Positions 31,270 to 40,227 of a DNA stretch of 64,000 bases are shown here, piece by piece. The notes beneath the pieces were generated by a model that saw only the letters and a program-made list of their open reading frames with translations, did not search any database and was not told the origin of the DNA. A program made the position numbers and the translations under genes. How positions within the stretch are numbered: the stretch's first letter is position 1; every line of letters starts with the position of its first letter. The DNA lies in assembly GCF_016925615.1 (NCBI RefSeq), contig NZ_CP070499.1, positions 2,542,001 to 2,606,000 on the forward strand, written 5' to 3'. The stretch comes from Natronosporangium hydrolyticum. Lineage in GTDB: Bacteria; Actinomycetota; Actinomycetes; Mycobacteriales; Micromonosporaceae.

Positions 31270-32841
31270 ATGCGCGATGCCAACGGTTCCGGGCCGGACC
31301 GGCGACGCCCGGTCGCGGCGATGGTCGCCGCCGTGGTTGCGGCTGTCGCGGTGTTGGTTGCGTGCGCGGAAGCGGGCGAAACCACCCCGGACGAGGAGCG
31401 GTTGCGAGTCGCCGTCCCTGAGCTTCGGCCCACCCTGCAACCACGTGGGTTTCTCGGCTACTCGATCGCCAGTTACGGCGTCGCCGAGCAGCTGCTCCGT
31501 CCCGAACCGGACGGCACAGCCACGCCCTGGCTGCTGGAGTCGTACACTCGCGACGATCCCACCAGGTGGCGGCTGACGCTGCGGAGCGGCGTCAGCTTCC
31601 ACAACGGCAACCCGGTTGACGCCGCCGCGGTCGTGGCCGCGCTCACCCGGCAAGCTGAAGGCAGTTACCGGCAGGACGCGATCAGCACCGGTCAGCTGCG
31701 GGTGACCGACCAGCTGGAGTTCACCCTTACCACGCCCGAACCGACCGCCACCGTCCCGGAGGACCTGGCCGGAGTCTTCCGTTACTACATTGTGTACGAC
31801 GTCGCGGCGCTGGACGCGGCCGGTGACAACGAGCAAGAGATCGTCGCGGCTGGGATCTATACCGGCCCGTACCGGCCGATCCGGGCCGACGGCCAGCGGA
31901 TCGTCGCTGCCCGGTTCGAGGAGTACTGGGGCGAGTCGCCACACTGGTCCGAGCTCGAGATCATACCGATGACCGATCCGCAGTCGCGGGTGGCGGCGGT
32001 GCGCAGCGGCGAGGTGGACATCGCACTGACCCCGCCGGCGGCGGTCGCGGCGACCCTGGCGGACGACGCTCGGGTTCGGTACCGCACCGCCGAGACCGCC
32101 AACCACGGCGTATTCGCCCAGCTCAACCTGGGCCAGGCGCCATTCGACGACCCAGCGGTGCGCCGCGCGTTCATGCTCGGCGTCGACTACGAGCGGCTGG
32201 CCGGTGAGGTCGCTGACGGTCTGGTGTACACCCCCGCCCGCGGGCTCTACCCCAGCGAGTTGCCATTCGCCGAGGCGACGCAGCAGACCGATCCCACCGC
32301 CGCGGCGGCGGCGCTCGACGCCGCCGGCTGGCAGCCCGGTCCGGACGGGATCCGAGTCAGGGACGAGACGCCGCTGCGGGTGAACTACCTGTACGAGTCG
32401 ACCAGATCCGAGCATGAGGACATCGGTGTGGCGCTGCAGGGCCAGCTGCGGCCACTCGGACTCGACGTCGTGCTCACCCAGATCGAGGACGCGTACGACA
32501 GCGAGGGCTGGCCACCAGACTGGTCGATCACCGCGGTCTCGTTGACATTGGACGGCAGCGCCCCGGCTGAGGTGATCGGAGGTTGGCTGGGGCGGGACGG
32601 GCTGAACTTCGGGGGAGTGCACGACGACCGCCTCGACGAACTGGTGGTGCGGCTGCGGCAGACCGATCCGCCCGACCGGTCGCCGTTGCTGCGGGAGGTC
32701 CAGCACCTCGTGGCCGACGAGGCGTACGCGGTCGTGCTGGCGTTTCGCCCCACCGATGCGGTGGTGCGGGCCGAGCTTGACTGGTTCACCCCCGACCCGC
32801 AGTACCTGTTCCTCGCCCCTGAACTGCCGGTGGGTGGATGA
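31270..32841 (+). CDS. Family 5 solute-binding lipoprotein (Opp/Nik type), first copy
   Basis: A 523-residue extracellular binding protein for an ABC importer. The signal peptide (RRRPVAAMVAAVVAAVAVLV) ends in a lipobox with the acylated cysteine in LVAC, after which the mature lipoprotein begins AEAGETTPDEE. SBP_bac_5 landmarks are WRLTLRSGVSFHNGNPVDAA and the LNYLYESTRSE hinge segment. ATG 31270 has GCAGGAGG upstream; a longer frame from 31243 lacks one. It begins a five-gene set of binding protein, two permeases and two ATPases. Family 5 proteins bind peptides, nickel or metal-chelator complexes (NikA, CntA). Linked to the YcaO peptide, I infer import of a peptide product, possibly metal-loaded. 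Confidence 0.9.
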   Translation: MRDANGSGPDRRRPVAAMVAAVVAAVAVLVACAEAGETTPDEERLRVAVPELRPTLQPRGFLGYSIASYGVAEQLLRPEPDGTATPWLLESYTRDDPTRWRLTLRSGVSFHNGNPVDAAAVVAALTRQAEGSYRQDAISTGQLRVTDQLEFTLTTPEPTATVPEDLAGVFRYYIVYDVAALDAAGDNEQEIVAAGIYTGPYRPIRADGQRIVAARFEEYWGESPHWSELEIIPMTDPQSRVAAVRSGEVDIALTPPAAVAATLADDARVRYRTAETANHGVFAQLNLGQAPFDDPAVRRAFMLGVDYERLAGEVADGLVYTPARGLYPSELPFAEATQQTDPTAAAAALDAAGWQPGPDGIRVRDETPLRVNYLYESTRSEHEDIGVALQGQLRPLGLDVVLTQIEDAYDSEGWPPDWSITAVSLTLDGSAPAEVIGGWLGRDGLNFGGVHDDRLDELVVRLRQTDPPDRSPLLREVQHLVADEAYAVVLAFRPTDAVVRAELDWFTPDPQYLFLAPELPVGG

Positions 32842-33869
32842 GCACGGCCGAGGAGGTCGCCCGGTCGGGCGACGCCGAATCCCGCTTCGAGGTGACCGGA
32901 CCAGGCTGGCGCGGTGCGGCCGGTGTCCGCCTCGGAATCGCGGTACTGCGCAGGTTGGCGCAGGCGTTGCTCACCGCGCTGGCCGCCAGTGTGATCGTGT
33001 GGGCGCTGCTGCCGCTGGCTCCGGGTGATCCGGCCCGACGCTACCTGCAGCAGCGGCACGTGTTGGCGCCGACCGAGGAGCAACTCGCCGCCGCCCGGGC
33101 CGAGCTCGGACTGGACCGGCCGCTGCCGGTGCAGTATCTGGACTGGCTGTTCGGGGTGCTCCGTGGTGACCTGGGCACCTCCACCCGCACCGGCCTGCCG
33201 GTGGTGAGCGTGCTGGCGGAGCGGTTCCCTGCCACGATCACGCTGACCCTGGCGACCGCCCTGCTCGCGATCGCGGTGGCGGTGCCGGCCGCGCTGGCCA
33301 GTGCCGCGTTCCCGGGGCGGTGGCCGGACTCGGCTACCCGCTTGTTCGCCACCACGGCCGCGGCGCTTCCGTCGTTCCTGGTGGGGCTGGTGCTGATCGA
33401 GATCGTGGTGATCCGGTGGGGAGTGGGCGCGGTGGTCACGGACGGCGGCTGGCGGGGGGTGTGGATGCCGGCTTTGGCGATGGCGTTGTTCCCCGCTGCC
33501 CGGTGGTCGCGGCTGCTCCGGGCTGGCCTGCTCGACGCCCTCCACTCCGGATACGCGACGGTCGCCACCGCCCGGGGCAGTAGCCGGCTACGGATCCTGC
33601 TCGTCCACGCCTTGCCCAACGCGGCGGTGCCGTTCGTCACTGCGGTTGGCTTGACGTTGGGGCTGTTGCTCGGCGGTGCAGCCACTGTGGAGGCTGTCTT
33701 CTCGTGGCCGGGGATCGGGCTGGAGGTGGTCCACGCGGTTACCGCCCGGGACCTGCCAGTGATCCAGGGCTTCGCGCTCGTGAGCACCCTGATCTGGGTC
33801 GGCGTCAGTCTCACCACCGATCTGGTGGCGATGTTGCTCGATCCCCGATTGCGGAGGAAGCCCGCATGA
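32838..33869 (+). CDS. ABC importer permease, DppB/NikB type
   Basis: A 343-residue inner-membrane subunit with six transmembrane helices. The first helix follows a 35-residue cytoplasmic head. The DppB-type APGDPARRYL is seen after helix 1, and the C-terminal EAVFSWPGIGLEVVHAVTAR is the coupling-helix region (EAA loop) that docks the ATPases. ATG 32838 overlaps the binding-protein stop, and its own stop overlaps the next permease (ATGA). It forms a heterodimer with the following gene product. Confidence 0.9.
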   Translation: MSTAEEVARSGDAESRFEVTGPGWRGAAGVRLGIAVLRRLAQALLTALAASVIVWALLPLAPGDPARRYLQQRHVLAPTEEQLAAARAELGLDRPLPVQYLDWLFGVLRGDLGTSTRTGLPVVSVLAERFPATITLTLATALLAIAVAVPAALASAAFPGRWPDSATRLFATTAAALPSFLVGLVLIEIVVIRWGVGAVVTDGGWRGVWMPALAMALFPAARWSRLLRAGLLDALHSGYATVATARGSSRLRILLVHALPNAAVPFVTAVGLTLGLLLGGAATVEAVFSWPGIGLEVVHAVTARDLPVIQGFALVSTLIWVGVSLTTDLVAMLLDPRLRRKPA

Positions 33870-34720
33870 TGGCGCTTACCGGGACCGGCTGGTGGTCGCG
33901 TGGCCTGCCGGAGCGACTGGCGGGGCACCGGACCGCGAAGCTGGGCATGGTGCTCCTGCTCGGGCTCTTCGCCGCCGTCTATCTCGGGCCGCTGGTGTGG
34001 CCGTATGATCCGGAAGCGCTGGAGCACGCCGTCGCTCTGCAGGGGCCGAGTTGGTCGCACCCGCTGGGAACCGACCAGTACGGTCGCGACCAGTTGGCAA
34101 GGTTGCTCGACGGTGGTCGTCGCTCGCTGGAGGCGACCGCCCTGGTGCTTCTCCTGAGCCTGGCGCTGGGTCTGTTGGTGGGGGTGTGCGCCGGTGTCGC
34201 CGGTGGCCTGGTCGACGCGTTGGCGATGCGGGCGGTCGATGTGATCCTGTCGATTCCAGGGATGGTGCTGACGCTCGCCCTGGTCGGTGCGCTCGGCCCG
34301 GGCCTCACCAACCTGATGATCGCGTTGGTGGTGACCACTTGGCCGCCGTATGCCCGGCTGGCCCGCGGGGTGGTGATGGGGGGCCGAACCCGCCTGGATG
34401 TGGTCAGCGCCCGGCTGGCCGGCGTCGGGTGGCTGCGGGCAGCCACCACTCACCTGCTCCCGGTCGCGACCCTACAGGTGCTGGTCGTCGTAACAATAGA
34501 TATTGGACACACGATTATCGTGATCGCGGGGATGTCGTTTCTCGGCCTGGGTGTGCAACCCCCCGCCGCGGAGTGGGGAGCGATGCTCGCCAGCTCCCGG
34601 CTTCACCTGGCGCAGGCGCCGTGGCTCCTCGCGCCGGCGGTGGCGATCAGCCTGGTGGTGCTGGCGGCGAACCTGGTCGGAGAGGCCCTCGGGGACTCCG
34701 CGGACCCCAGGCGGCGGTGA
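33866..34720 (+). CDS. ABC importer permease, DppC/NikC type
   Basis: A 284-residue permease from ATG 33866 (GCGGAGGAAG upstream). DppC landmarks are LVWPYDPEAL near the N-terminus, HPLGTDQYGRDQLARLLDGG, and a GMSFLGLGVQPPAAEWG end. The stretch 34490-34526 is oddly AT-rich with rare codons (gta aca ata gat att gga) and contains a further Fur/Zur-like box (34512-34526); see findings. It partners with the upstream permease to form the membrane channel. Confidence 0.9.
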   Translation: MMALTGTGWWSRGLPERLAGHRTAKLGMVLLLGLFAAVYLGPLVWPYDPEALEHAVALQGPSWSHPLGTDQYGRDQLARLLDGGRRSLEATALVLLLSLALGLLVGVCAGVAGGLVDALAMRAVDVILSIPGMVLTLALVGALGPGLTNLMIALVVTTWPPYARLARGVVMGGRTRLDVVSARLAGVGWLRAATTHLLPVATLQVLVVVTIDIGHTIIVIAGMSFLGLGVQPPAAEWGAMLASSRLHLAQAPWLLAPAVAISLVVLAANLVGEALGDSADPRRR

Positions 34721-35640
34721 TGGGCACATCGGCGCTGGTCGTGACCGACCTGCACGTCACTTATCCCGGCGAGGTCCGCGCCGTGCGGGGGGTGAGCCTG
34801 CAGATCGCCGCCGGGGAGACGCTCGCGCTGGTCGGCGAGTCAGGGTGCGGCAAGACTACGGTGCTGCGCACGGTGCTGGGCCTGCTGCCGGCCGGTTCGG
34901 CCGTCTCCGGGTCGGTGCTGGTCGCGGGTACGGAGGTGGTCGGTGCCAGCACCGGGACGCTGCGGACGTTGCGAGGGCTCGGCGTGGGCTACGTGCCGCA
35001 GGAACCGTTCGCCGCCTTCGATCCCGTCCGGCGGGTCGGCCATCATCTCGCCGAGGCCTGGCGGGTGCACGGTCGTCGGCCGGCCGCCGGTGAGCTGGTG
35101 CGCGCGCTGGAGGAGCACGGCATCCCGGAGCCGGCAGACCGATTGCGCCAGTGGCCGCATCAATGGAGCGGTGGCATGCTGCAGCGGGCGACGATCGCGG
35201 CCGCTACCGCGCACCGACCGCCGCTGGTGGTCGCCGACGAGCCGACCAGTGCGCTCGATGCCGACCGGGCCGACGCTGTCCTGGCCGACCTGCGTCGCTC
35301 CAGCCCTAGCCTGCTGCTGGTCAGCCACGATCTGTCGCTGGTCGCCCGGCACGCCGACCGGATGGCGGTCTGTTACGCCGGTCAGGTGGTGGAGACGGGC
35401 GTAGCCGCGGAGGTGCTCGCCGCGCCCCGGCACCCGTACACCCGGGCCCTGGTCGCGGCGGTGCCGCAACCAGGAAGCGGGCGGCTGCCCGAACCCTTGG
35501 CCGGGTCGCCGCCGCGGTTGGGGGCTGAGCTGGCCGGCTGCGCGTTCGCGCCGCGCTGCCGGTGGCGGGAGGACGGGTGCGACGACCAAACACCGCCCAT
35601 GACGGGCGGCCTCGCATGCTGGGTGGTTGGCCGTGGGTGA
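34720..35640 (+). CDS. ABC importer ATPase, DppD/OppD type
   Basis: A 306-residue ATPase. Walker A is GESGCGKT, the signature appears as WSGGMLQRATIAAA, Walker B is PPLVVADEPTSALD, and the switch His is in LLVSHDLS. The C-terminus carries the oligopeptide/dipeptide extension with cysteines (GCAFAPRCRWREDGC), which in Opp/Dpp ATPases can hold an iron-sulfur cluster. ATG 34720 overlaps the permease stop. It is the first of the two ATPases powering the importer. Confidence 0.9.
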   Translation: MGTSALVVTDLHVTYPGEVRAVRGVSLQIAAGETLALVGESGCGKTTVLRTVLGLLPAGSAVSGSVLVAGTEVVGASTGTLRTLRGLGVGYVPQEPFAAFDPVRRVGHHLAEAWRVHGRRPAAGELVRALEEHGIPEPADRLRQWPHQWSGGMLQRATIAAATAHRPPLVVADEPTSALDADRADAVLADLRRSSPSLLLVSHDLSLVARHADRMAVCYAGQVVETGVAAEVLAAPRHPYTRALVAAVPQPGSGRLPEPLAGSPPRLGAELAGCAFAPRCRWREDGCDDQTPPMTGGLACWVVGRG

Positions 35641-36340
35641 CCCGGTGCTGGAGCTACGGCAGGTCAGCAAGCTGTACCGGACCGGCGGTCACCCGTTTGT
35701 CGCGGTGCGGCAGGTCGACCTGGCGGTAGCCGCTGGCGAGATCGTCGGGATCGGCGGCCCGTCCGGGGCGGGCAAGTCCACCCTGCTGCGGATGCTGGCG
35801 GCGATCGAGCCACCCGACCGTGGCGAGGTGTGGCTGGCCGGGGAGGCAGCCTGGCGGCGGGTAGGCGGTGGGCTGCGGCGCCGCGTGCCCCGCCCTGGTT
35901 ACGTCATGGCGGTGTTCCAGGATCCGCCGGGCAGCCTGGACCCGTACTGGCCGGTCTGGCGTAGCGTCACCGAGCCGCTGATCGCGCTCGGCCCGCGGCT
36001 GTCCCGCCATGACCGCCGAAACCTGGCTAGGGACTGGCTGGCCCGGGTCGGCCTGGCGCAGGTGGACCCGAGGGCGATGCCAGCGCAACTGTCGGTCGGC
36101 CAGTGCCAGCGGGTGGCACTGGCGCGGGCGTTGATCGCCCAACCCGCGGCGATCGTGGCCGACGAGCCCACGAGTGCGTTGGACGTCACCAGCGGTGCGG
36201 GGATCATCCGGCTGCTGCGGGAAGCGGCCATGGGCGGCACCGCGATCGTCGTGGTCAGCCACGACCAACGGATGCTCGATGTGTTGGCGGACCGGGTGAC
36301 TCGGTTGGTGGATGGGAGACTCACCGATCCCCGGAGTTGA
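35633..36340 (+). CDS. ABC importer ATPase, DppF/OppF type
   Basis: A 235-residue ATPase. Walker A is GPSGAGKST, the signature LSVGQCQRVALARAL has Val for Gly at its second glycine, Walker B is AAIVADEPTSALD, and His is in VVVSHDQR. GTG 35633 is preferred over TTG 35627; both overlap the upstream stop. It lacks the cysteine-rich C-terminal extension of its partner, so it is shorter than typical DppF (about 320). Its stop codon sits within the promoter-like TTGACT that drives the second binding protein. Confidence 0.88.
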   Translation: MGDPVLELRQVSKLYRTGGHPFVAVRQVDLAVAAGEIVGIGGPSGAGKSTLLRMLAAIEPPDRGEVWLAGEAAWRRVGGGLRRRVPRPGYVMAVFQDPPGSLDPYWPVWRSVTEPLIALGPRLSRHDRRNLARDWLARVGLAQVDPRAMPAQLSVGQCQRVALARALIAQPAAIVADEPTSALDVTSGAGIIRLLREAAMGGTAIVVVSHDQRMLDVLADRVTRLVDGRLTDPRS

Positions 36341-36364
36341 CTTAAAAACGATTGTCGTTACCAT
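36337..36364 (+). promoter_or_regulatory. Promoter with Fur/Zur-like box before the second binding protein
   Basis: The 31 bp between the ATPase stop and the next ATG hold a full candidate promoter: TTGACT at 36337-36342 and TACCAT at 36359-36364, 16 bp apart. The spacer contains the inverted repeat AACGA-TTG-TCGTT (36347-36359), and the 15-bp box is CGATTGTCGTTACCA (36349-36363). A repressor bound here would block RNA polymerase. Similar boxes occur at 27822 and 42975. Confidence 0.58.
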
Positions 36365-36371
36365 TAACGCT

Positions 36372-37916
36372 ATGGTCGATCGTTGGGGTAAGAGGTCTGT
36401 GGCGTTCACTGTGGCCGCTGCTGCCCTCACCGCTGGTTGCGCCAGCGGGCAAACGTCCGAATCAGACTCCGACTCGGAGGTGGTGCGAGTGGCGGTGGCC
36501 GAGTCCCGGTGTGCCGTCACCCCACTGGCGATGTCCGGACTGTCCACGGTGAGCTACGGCATGGCGGAGCTGCTCGTGCGCCCGTTGCCCGACGGTGGCA
36601 TCGAGCCGTGGCTGGCCGAGTCGTTCACGCAGGAGCAGCCGGACACCTGGCGGATTCAGCTGCGCGACGGGGTGCGCTTTCACAACGGGCGGGAGGTCGA
36701 CGCCGAGGCGGTGGTCGCGGCGATGGAATACGCCTCCGAGCGCAGCTTCGCGGCGGATCCGGTCAGTACCGGCACTGTCGAGGCGACCGGGCCGCAGGAA
36801 GTGACCATCGTCACCGGTGAGCCGCTGGCGGTGACCCCGCAGTCGCTGGCCTCCATCTACTCGTACCCGATCTTCGACGTTGCGGCGCTCGAGGCCGCCG
36901 GCGAAGACGAGGCCGAGGTCGTGGCGGCCGGTGTCTACACCGGCCCGTTCCGACCGAGCGCCGTGACCGGCCAAACCATCCACGCCGAGCGATTCGAGGA
37001 CTACTGGGGACCGGCCCCGGCAGTGGCCAACCTGGAGCTGCGGTGCATCACTGATGCCCAGGCCCGGGTCTCGGCCGTGCGTGCGGGCGAGGCAGACATC
37101 GCCCTCTCCCCGCCCCCCGATGCCGCGGCGGCGTTGGCAGACGACCCCCGCGCCACCTACGTGGCAGGTTCGGAAGCCGAGGCCACCTTCCTCCAGTTCA
37201 ACCTGACCCAGCCACCGTTCGACGAGCTGGCGGTGCGGCAGGCGGTTGTGCAGGGCATCGATTATTCGGCCCTGGCCGAAGGGCTCGGGTTGACGGGGCC
37301 GCCGGCGGCCGGGCTCTACCCCGCGGGGATGCCGTGGGCGGGCGAGACCCAGGGCACCGATCTCGCGGCGGCGCAGCGGCTGCTGGCCGACGCGGGCTAC
37401 CAGCCGGGGGAGGATGGCGTGGGGGAGCGGGACGGGGTGCCGCTGCGCATCACCTACCTGTGGTCGGAGGACCCGAGCCACGAGTCGCTCGGCATCCTGC
37501 TTCGCGATCAGCTGGCTCCGCTCGGATTCGACGTGCACCTGAGGCAGGTCGAGGCTCACTACGACAATGCCAGCTGGCCCGAGGAGTGGCACGTCAACGC
37601 CAATCCGCTCACCATGGACGGGCTCGGCAACGACCCGACCCAGGTGCTGTACACCTGGCTGGGGCAGGGCGGGCTCAACTTCGGCCAGGTCGCCGACGAG
37701 CAGCTCGACGATGTGATCGCGCAGGCACGGCTGACTGCTGATCAGGGTGAGCGTGACGACCTGCTCCGCCAGGCGCAAGAGTTGGTGTGGGCGGAGGGTT
37801 ACGGGGTGGTGGCGGCGTTCTGGCCGGTGGGTGCGGTGGTGAACACCGGTTACGGCGGTTTTCTGCCTGATTCGAAACTGCTCCACATCGGCGCCGACCT
37901 TGCGCCAAGTTCGTGA
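36372..37916 (+). CDS. Family 5 solute-binding lipoprotein (Opp/Nik type), second copy
   Basis: A 514-residue binding lipoprotein from ATG 36372: signal KRSVAFTVAAAALTAGC with the lipidated cysteine in LTAGC, then a Ser/Asp-rich linker. It shares family features and overall layout with the first binding protein at 31.3 kb (WRIQLRDGVRFHNGREVDAE, FDVAALEAAGEDEAEVVAAG versus YDVAALDAAGDNEQEIVAAG), so the two are paralogues. It has no permease of its own and likely uses the same transporter, giving the system two ligand specificities (for example two products, or loaded and unloaded forms). It may be translated with little or no leader, since no Shine-Dalgarno is evident. A Fur/Zur-like box covers its promoter. 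Confidence 0.9.
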   Translation: MVDRWGKRSVAFTVAAAALTAGCASGQTSESDSDSEVVRVAVAESRCAVTPLAMSGLSTVSYGMAELLVRPLPDGGIEPWLAESFTQEQPDTWRIQLRDGVRFHNGREVDAEAVVAAMEYASERSFAADPVSTGTVEATGPQEVTIVTGEPLAVTPQSLASIYSYPIFDVAALEAAGEDEAEVVAAGVYTGPFRPSAVTGQTIHAERFEDYWGPAPAVANLELRCITDAQARVSAVRAGEADIALSPPPDAAAALADDPRATYVAGSEAEATFLQFNLTQPPFDELAVRQAVVQGIDYSALAEGLGLTGPPAAGLYPAGMPWAGETQGTDLAAAQRLLADAGYQPGEDGVGERDGVPLRITYLWSEDPSHESLGILLRDQLAPLGFDVHLRQVEAHYDNASWPEEWHVNANPLTMDGLGNDPTQVLYTWLGQGGLNFGQVADEQLDDVIAQARLTADQGERDDLLRQAQELVWAEGYGVVAAFWPVGAVVNTGYGGFLPDSKLLHIGADLAPSS

Positions 37917-37918
37917 GG

Positions 37919-37934
37919 TGCTAGCATGCTAGCA
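37919..37934. promoter_or_regulatory. 16-bp perfect palindrome at the start of the ribbon-helix-helix gene
   Basis: TGCTAGCATGCTAGCA reads the same on both strands and is two tandem 8-bp palindromes (TGCTAGCA). Its last base is the A of the ATG at 37934. Ribbon-helix-helix repressors such as MetJ bind tandem 8-bp palindromic boxes as dimers of dimers, and this site abuts an RHH gene, so it is very probably its own operator. Confidence 0.75.
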
Positions 37935-38107
37935 TGGCCCCGGCGCGTCAACAGTTCAACGTCTACTTGCCACCGGATCTTGTCCGTCAGGTCAAGCATG
38001 CCGCCATCGATCACGGCCAGAGTCTCTCCGCGCTGGTGGAGGAGGCGCTGCGGCGCCATCTCGCCCACCTGGAGCAGCCGCCCGGCCCGACGGAGGTGGC
38101 CGAGTGA
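37934..38107 (+). CDS. Ribbon-helix-helix (CopG-type) DNA-binding protein
   Basis: A 57-residue protein. The beta-strand is [15 protein letters not shown], and the two helices follow in [20 protein letters not shown] and RHLAHLEQ. This is the whole RHH fold with no sensor domain, unlike NikR. A stop codon 12 bases upstream fixes ATG 37934 as the only start. It overlaps the VOC gene (GTGA), so the two are co-expressed. It probably represses its own operon by binding the overlapping palindrome. A partner toxin was considered, but the downstream gene is not a toxin family. Confidence 0.82.
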   Translation: MAPARQQFNVYLPPDLVRQVKHAAIDHGQSLSALVEEALRRHLAHLEQPPGPTEVAE

Positions 38108-38493
38108 CCCCGTTGCCGGTGGTGTATGTCTCGGACATGGAGAAGTCGCTGCGGTTCTACCGCTGCCTCGGGCTGGCCGAGCGGACGCGCAGCCGCAGCA
38201 ACGCGTGGGTCGAGTTGTCCGGCCCCGACGGCCAGCTCGCCCTGCACCGGGCCGAGGGGATGTCACCGCCGGACCCACCCGCCGAGCCGGCGGAGGCAGT
38301 GGCGGCCGGGCGGGTCACGCTGGCGTTCGTCTGTCCCGGGCCGTTGGAGGAATTGGCGCAGCGCCTGGCCTTGGCCGGGTTCGCCACCCGCCGCGGGATC
38401 GCGGACGAGGCGTTCGGGAGGTCGCTGGTGGTGGCCGACCCGGACGGGTTGTTGATCCAAGTCAATGAGCACGACGAGGAGCTCTACACCTAA
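38104..38493 (+). CDS. VOC (glyoxalase/bleomycin-resistance) superfamily protein
   Basis: A 129-residue single-domain VOC protein: [18 protein letters not shown] at the N-terminus and [20 protein letters not shown] at the C-terminus. Possible metal ligands are the His in LALHRAEG and Glu/His in VNEHDE. Such proteins act as lyases, isomerases or drug-sequestering resistance proteins. Placed between an RHH regulator and two ABC transporters in a peptide-product region, binding or protection against the product is an option; no substrate can be assigned. Confidence 0.82.
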   Translation: MTPLPVVYVSDMEKSLRFYRCLGLAERTRSRSNAWVELSGPDGQLALHRAEGMSPPDPPAEPAEAVAAGRVTLAFVCPGPLEELAQRLALAGFATRRGIADEAFGRSLVVADPDGLLIQVNEHDEELYT

Positions 38494-38502
38494 GGGGACA
38501 CC

Positions 38503-40227
38503 ATGATGGTGCACCGGCGCCTGCTTCGGTTGGCGGGCGACATTCGCGGGGCGCTGGCGGTGAACGTCATCCTCGGGCTGCTGGTCCTGGCCAGCTACGC
38601 CGTCCAAGCCGTGCTGGTGGCCTGGATCTTCCTGCTGCTGCTGGAGGGTAACGAGCTGGCGGCGATCCTGCCTCCGTTGACCGGGCTGCTGGCGATGATC
38701 GCGCTGCGGTCCGGCCTGCACTACGTCAGTGAGATCGCGGCCCAGCGCACCGCCCACGCGGTGAAGGAACGTATCCGCGGCCGGCTCTACGCGAAACTGC
38801 TCCAGTTGGGCCCTGGCTACCTGACCCGGAGCCGTAGCGGTGACGTACGAACCACATTGGTCGACGGGGTGGAGGCGCTGGAGGCCTACTACAGCAGGTA
38901 CCTTCCGACGGTCGCGGTGGCGCTACTCGGCCCGGCCGGTATCCTGGCGTATCTCGCAACCCGGGATCCACTCTCGGCAGCGGTGATCGCGGTTTCGATC
39001 GTGCTGGTCCTGGTGGTGCCGCGGCTGTGGGACCGGATGCTCGCCCGCAGCGGCGAGGTGCACTGGCAGCGCTACGGTCAGCTGAGCTCCGACTATCTTG
39101 ACGCGATGCAGGGCATGACCACGCTGAAGGCGTTCAACGCGGTCGCCCGGGAGCGGCAGACGCTCGCCGACCGAGCCCGCCGGCTGTACCACGCCACCAT
39201 GCGTTACCTGGGCGTCTCGCTGTTCGACTCCAGCATCACCGCATTCGGTCTGCTGGCCGGCCCGGCGATCGCGATCGGGTTGGGGGCCATCCGGGTGGCC
39301 AACGGAGCCCTGGACCTGTTCACGCTGCTGGTGTTGCTGGTGCTGGCCCGCGAGTGCTTCCGGCCGCTGGGTGACCTCTCCAAATACTGGCACGCCGGCT
39401 ACACCGGTATCACCTCCTCCAAGCAGATCGAGGCGCTGTTGCAGGAGCCGTTGCTGGTCGAGGACCAGCCCTCGGCAGACGGGTCCGACCTGGAGCCCAG
39501 CATCACCTTCGACCGGGTCGACTTCCACTACCCGGAGCGGCCGGAGCCGGTGCTGCGGGAGGTCTCGCTGGAGGTGGCCCCGGGAGAGACGGTGGCTGTG
39601 GTGGGGCCCTCCGGCGCGGGAAAGTCGACGCTGGTCTCGCTGCTGTTGCGGTACTTCGACGTCTCCGGCGGCCGGGTCCTGGTCGGCGGGGTCGACGTGC
39701 GGCAGCTGCCGTTGGCGCGGCTGCGTGCCATGGTGTCGGTGGTGGCGCAGGATACTTACCTGTTCACTGGCACCATCGCGGAGAACATCCGGCTGGGCCG
39801 ACCTGAAACCACCGACGAGGAGGTCCGGGCGGCCGCGGCCGCGGCCAACGCCGACGAGTTCATCCGCGAGCTGCCCGATGGTTACCAGACCGAGGTGGGG
39901 GAGCGGGGGATGAGCCTCTCCGGCGGCCAGCGGCAGCGCATCGCACTGGCTCGCGCGGTGTTGAAGGACGCGCCGATCCTGGTGCTGGACGAGGCCACCT
40001 CCAGCGTGGACAGCGCTAGCGAGGCGGCGATCCAGGAGGCGTTGGGTCGCGTCACCGCTACCCGTACGACGCTCGTCATCGCGCACCGGCTCTCCACGGT
40101 CCGGGAGGCCGATCGAATCGTGCTCATCAAGGATGGGGCGATCCAGGAAGCAGGCCGGCATCAGGATCTGCTCGACCTGCGGGGCGACTATGCCCGGCTG
40201 GTCTCGGCTCAGGAGGTCATCGGATGA
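38503..40227 (+). CDS. ABC transporter half-molecule, first of pair (exporter fold)
   Basis: A 574-residue protein with an N-terminal six-helix transmembrane domain (about 1-310) and a C-terminal ATPase. Motifs: Walker A GPSGAGKST, LSGGQRQRIALARA, Walker B ILVLDEATSSVD with the catalytic glutamate, and the H-loop IAHRLSTVRE. It starts 9 nt after the VOC stop and overlaps the second half-transporter (ATGA), so the two should form a heterodimer. The pair could export the peptide product. Importers with the exporter fold (IrtAB, YbtPQ) exist for siderophores, so import cannot be excluded. Confidence 0.9.
   Translation: MMVHRRLLRLAGDIRGALAVNVILGLLVLASYAVQAVLVAWIFLLLLEGNELAAILPPLTGLLAMIALRSGLHYVSEIAAQRTAHAVKERIRGRLYAKLLQLGPGYLTRSRSGDVRTTLVDGVEALEAYYSRYLPTVAVALLGPAGILAYLATRDPLSAAVIAVSIVLVLVVPRLWDRMLARSGEVHWQRYGQLSSDYLDAMQGMTTLKAFNAVARERQTLADRARRLYHATMRYLGVSLFDSSITAFGLLAGPAIAIGLGAIRVANGALDLFTLLVLLVLARECFRPLGDLSKYWHAGYTGITSSKQIEALLQEPLLVEDQPSADGSDLEPSITFDRVDFHYPERPEPVLREVSLEVAPGETVAVVGPSGAGKSTLVSLLLRYFDVSGGRVLVGGVDVRQLPLARLRAMVSVVAQDTYLFTGTIAENIRLGRPETTDEEVRAAAAAANADEFIRELPDGYQTEVGERGMSLSGGQRQRIALARAVLKDAPILVLDEATSSVDSASEAAIQEALGRVTATRTTLVIAHRLSTVREADRIVLIKDGAIQEAGRHQDLLDLRGDYARLVSAQEVIG

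Noticed and set aside
37926..38468. A 180-residue frame starting at ATG 37926 inside the palindrome
   Set aside because: It has suitable Shine-Dalgarno spacing but the protein is Arg/Ser-rich and runs over the clear RHH and VOC reading frames.
37934..38493. RHH plus downstream gene as a toxin-antitoxin pair
   Set aside because: The partner is a VOC-fold protein, not a toxin family, and the pair sits inside a transport operon.
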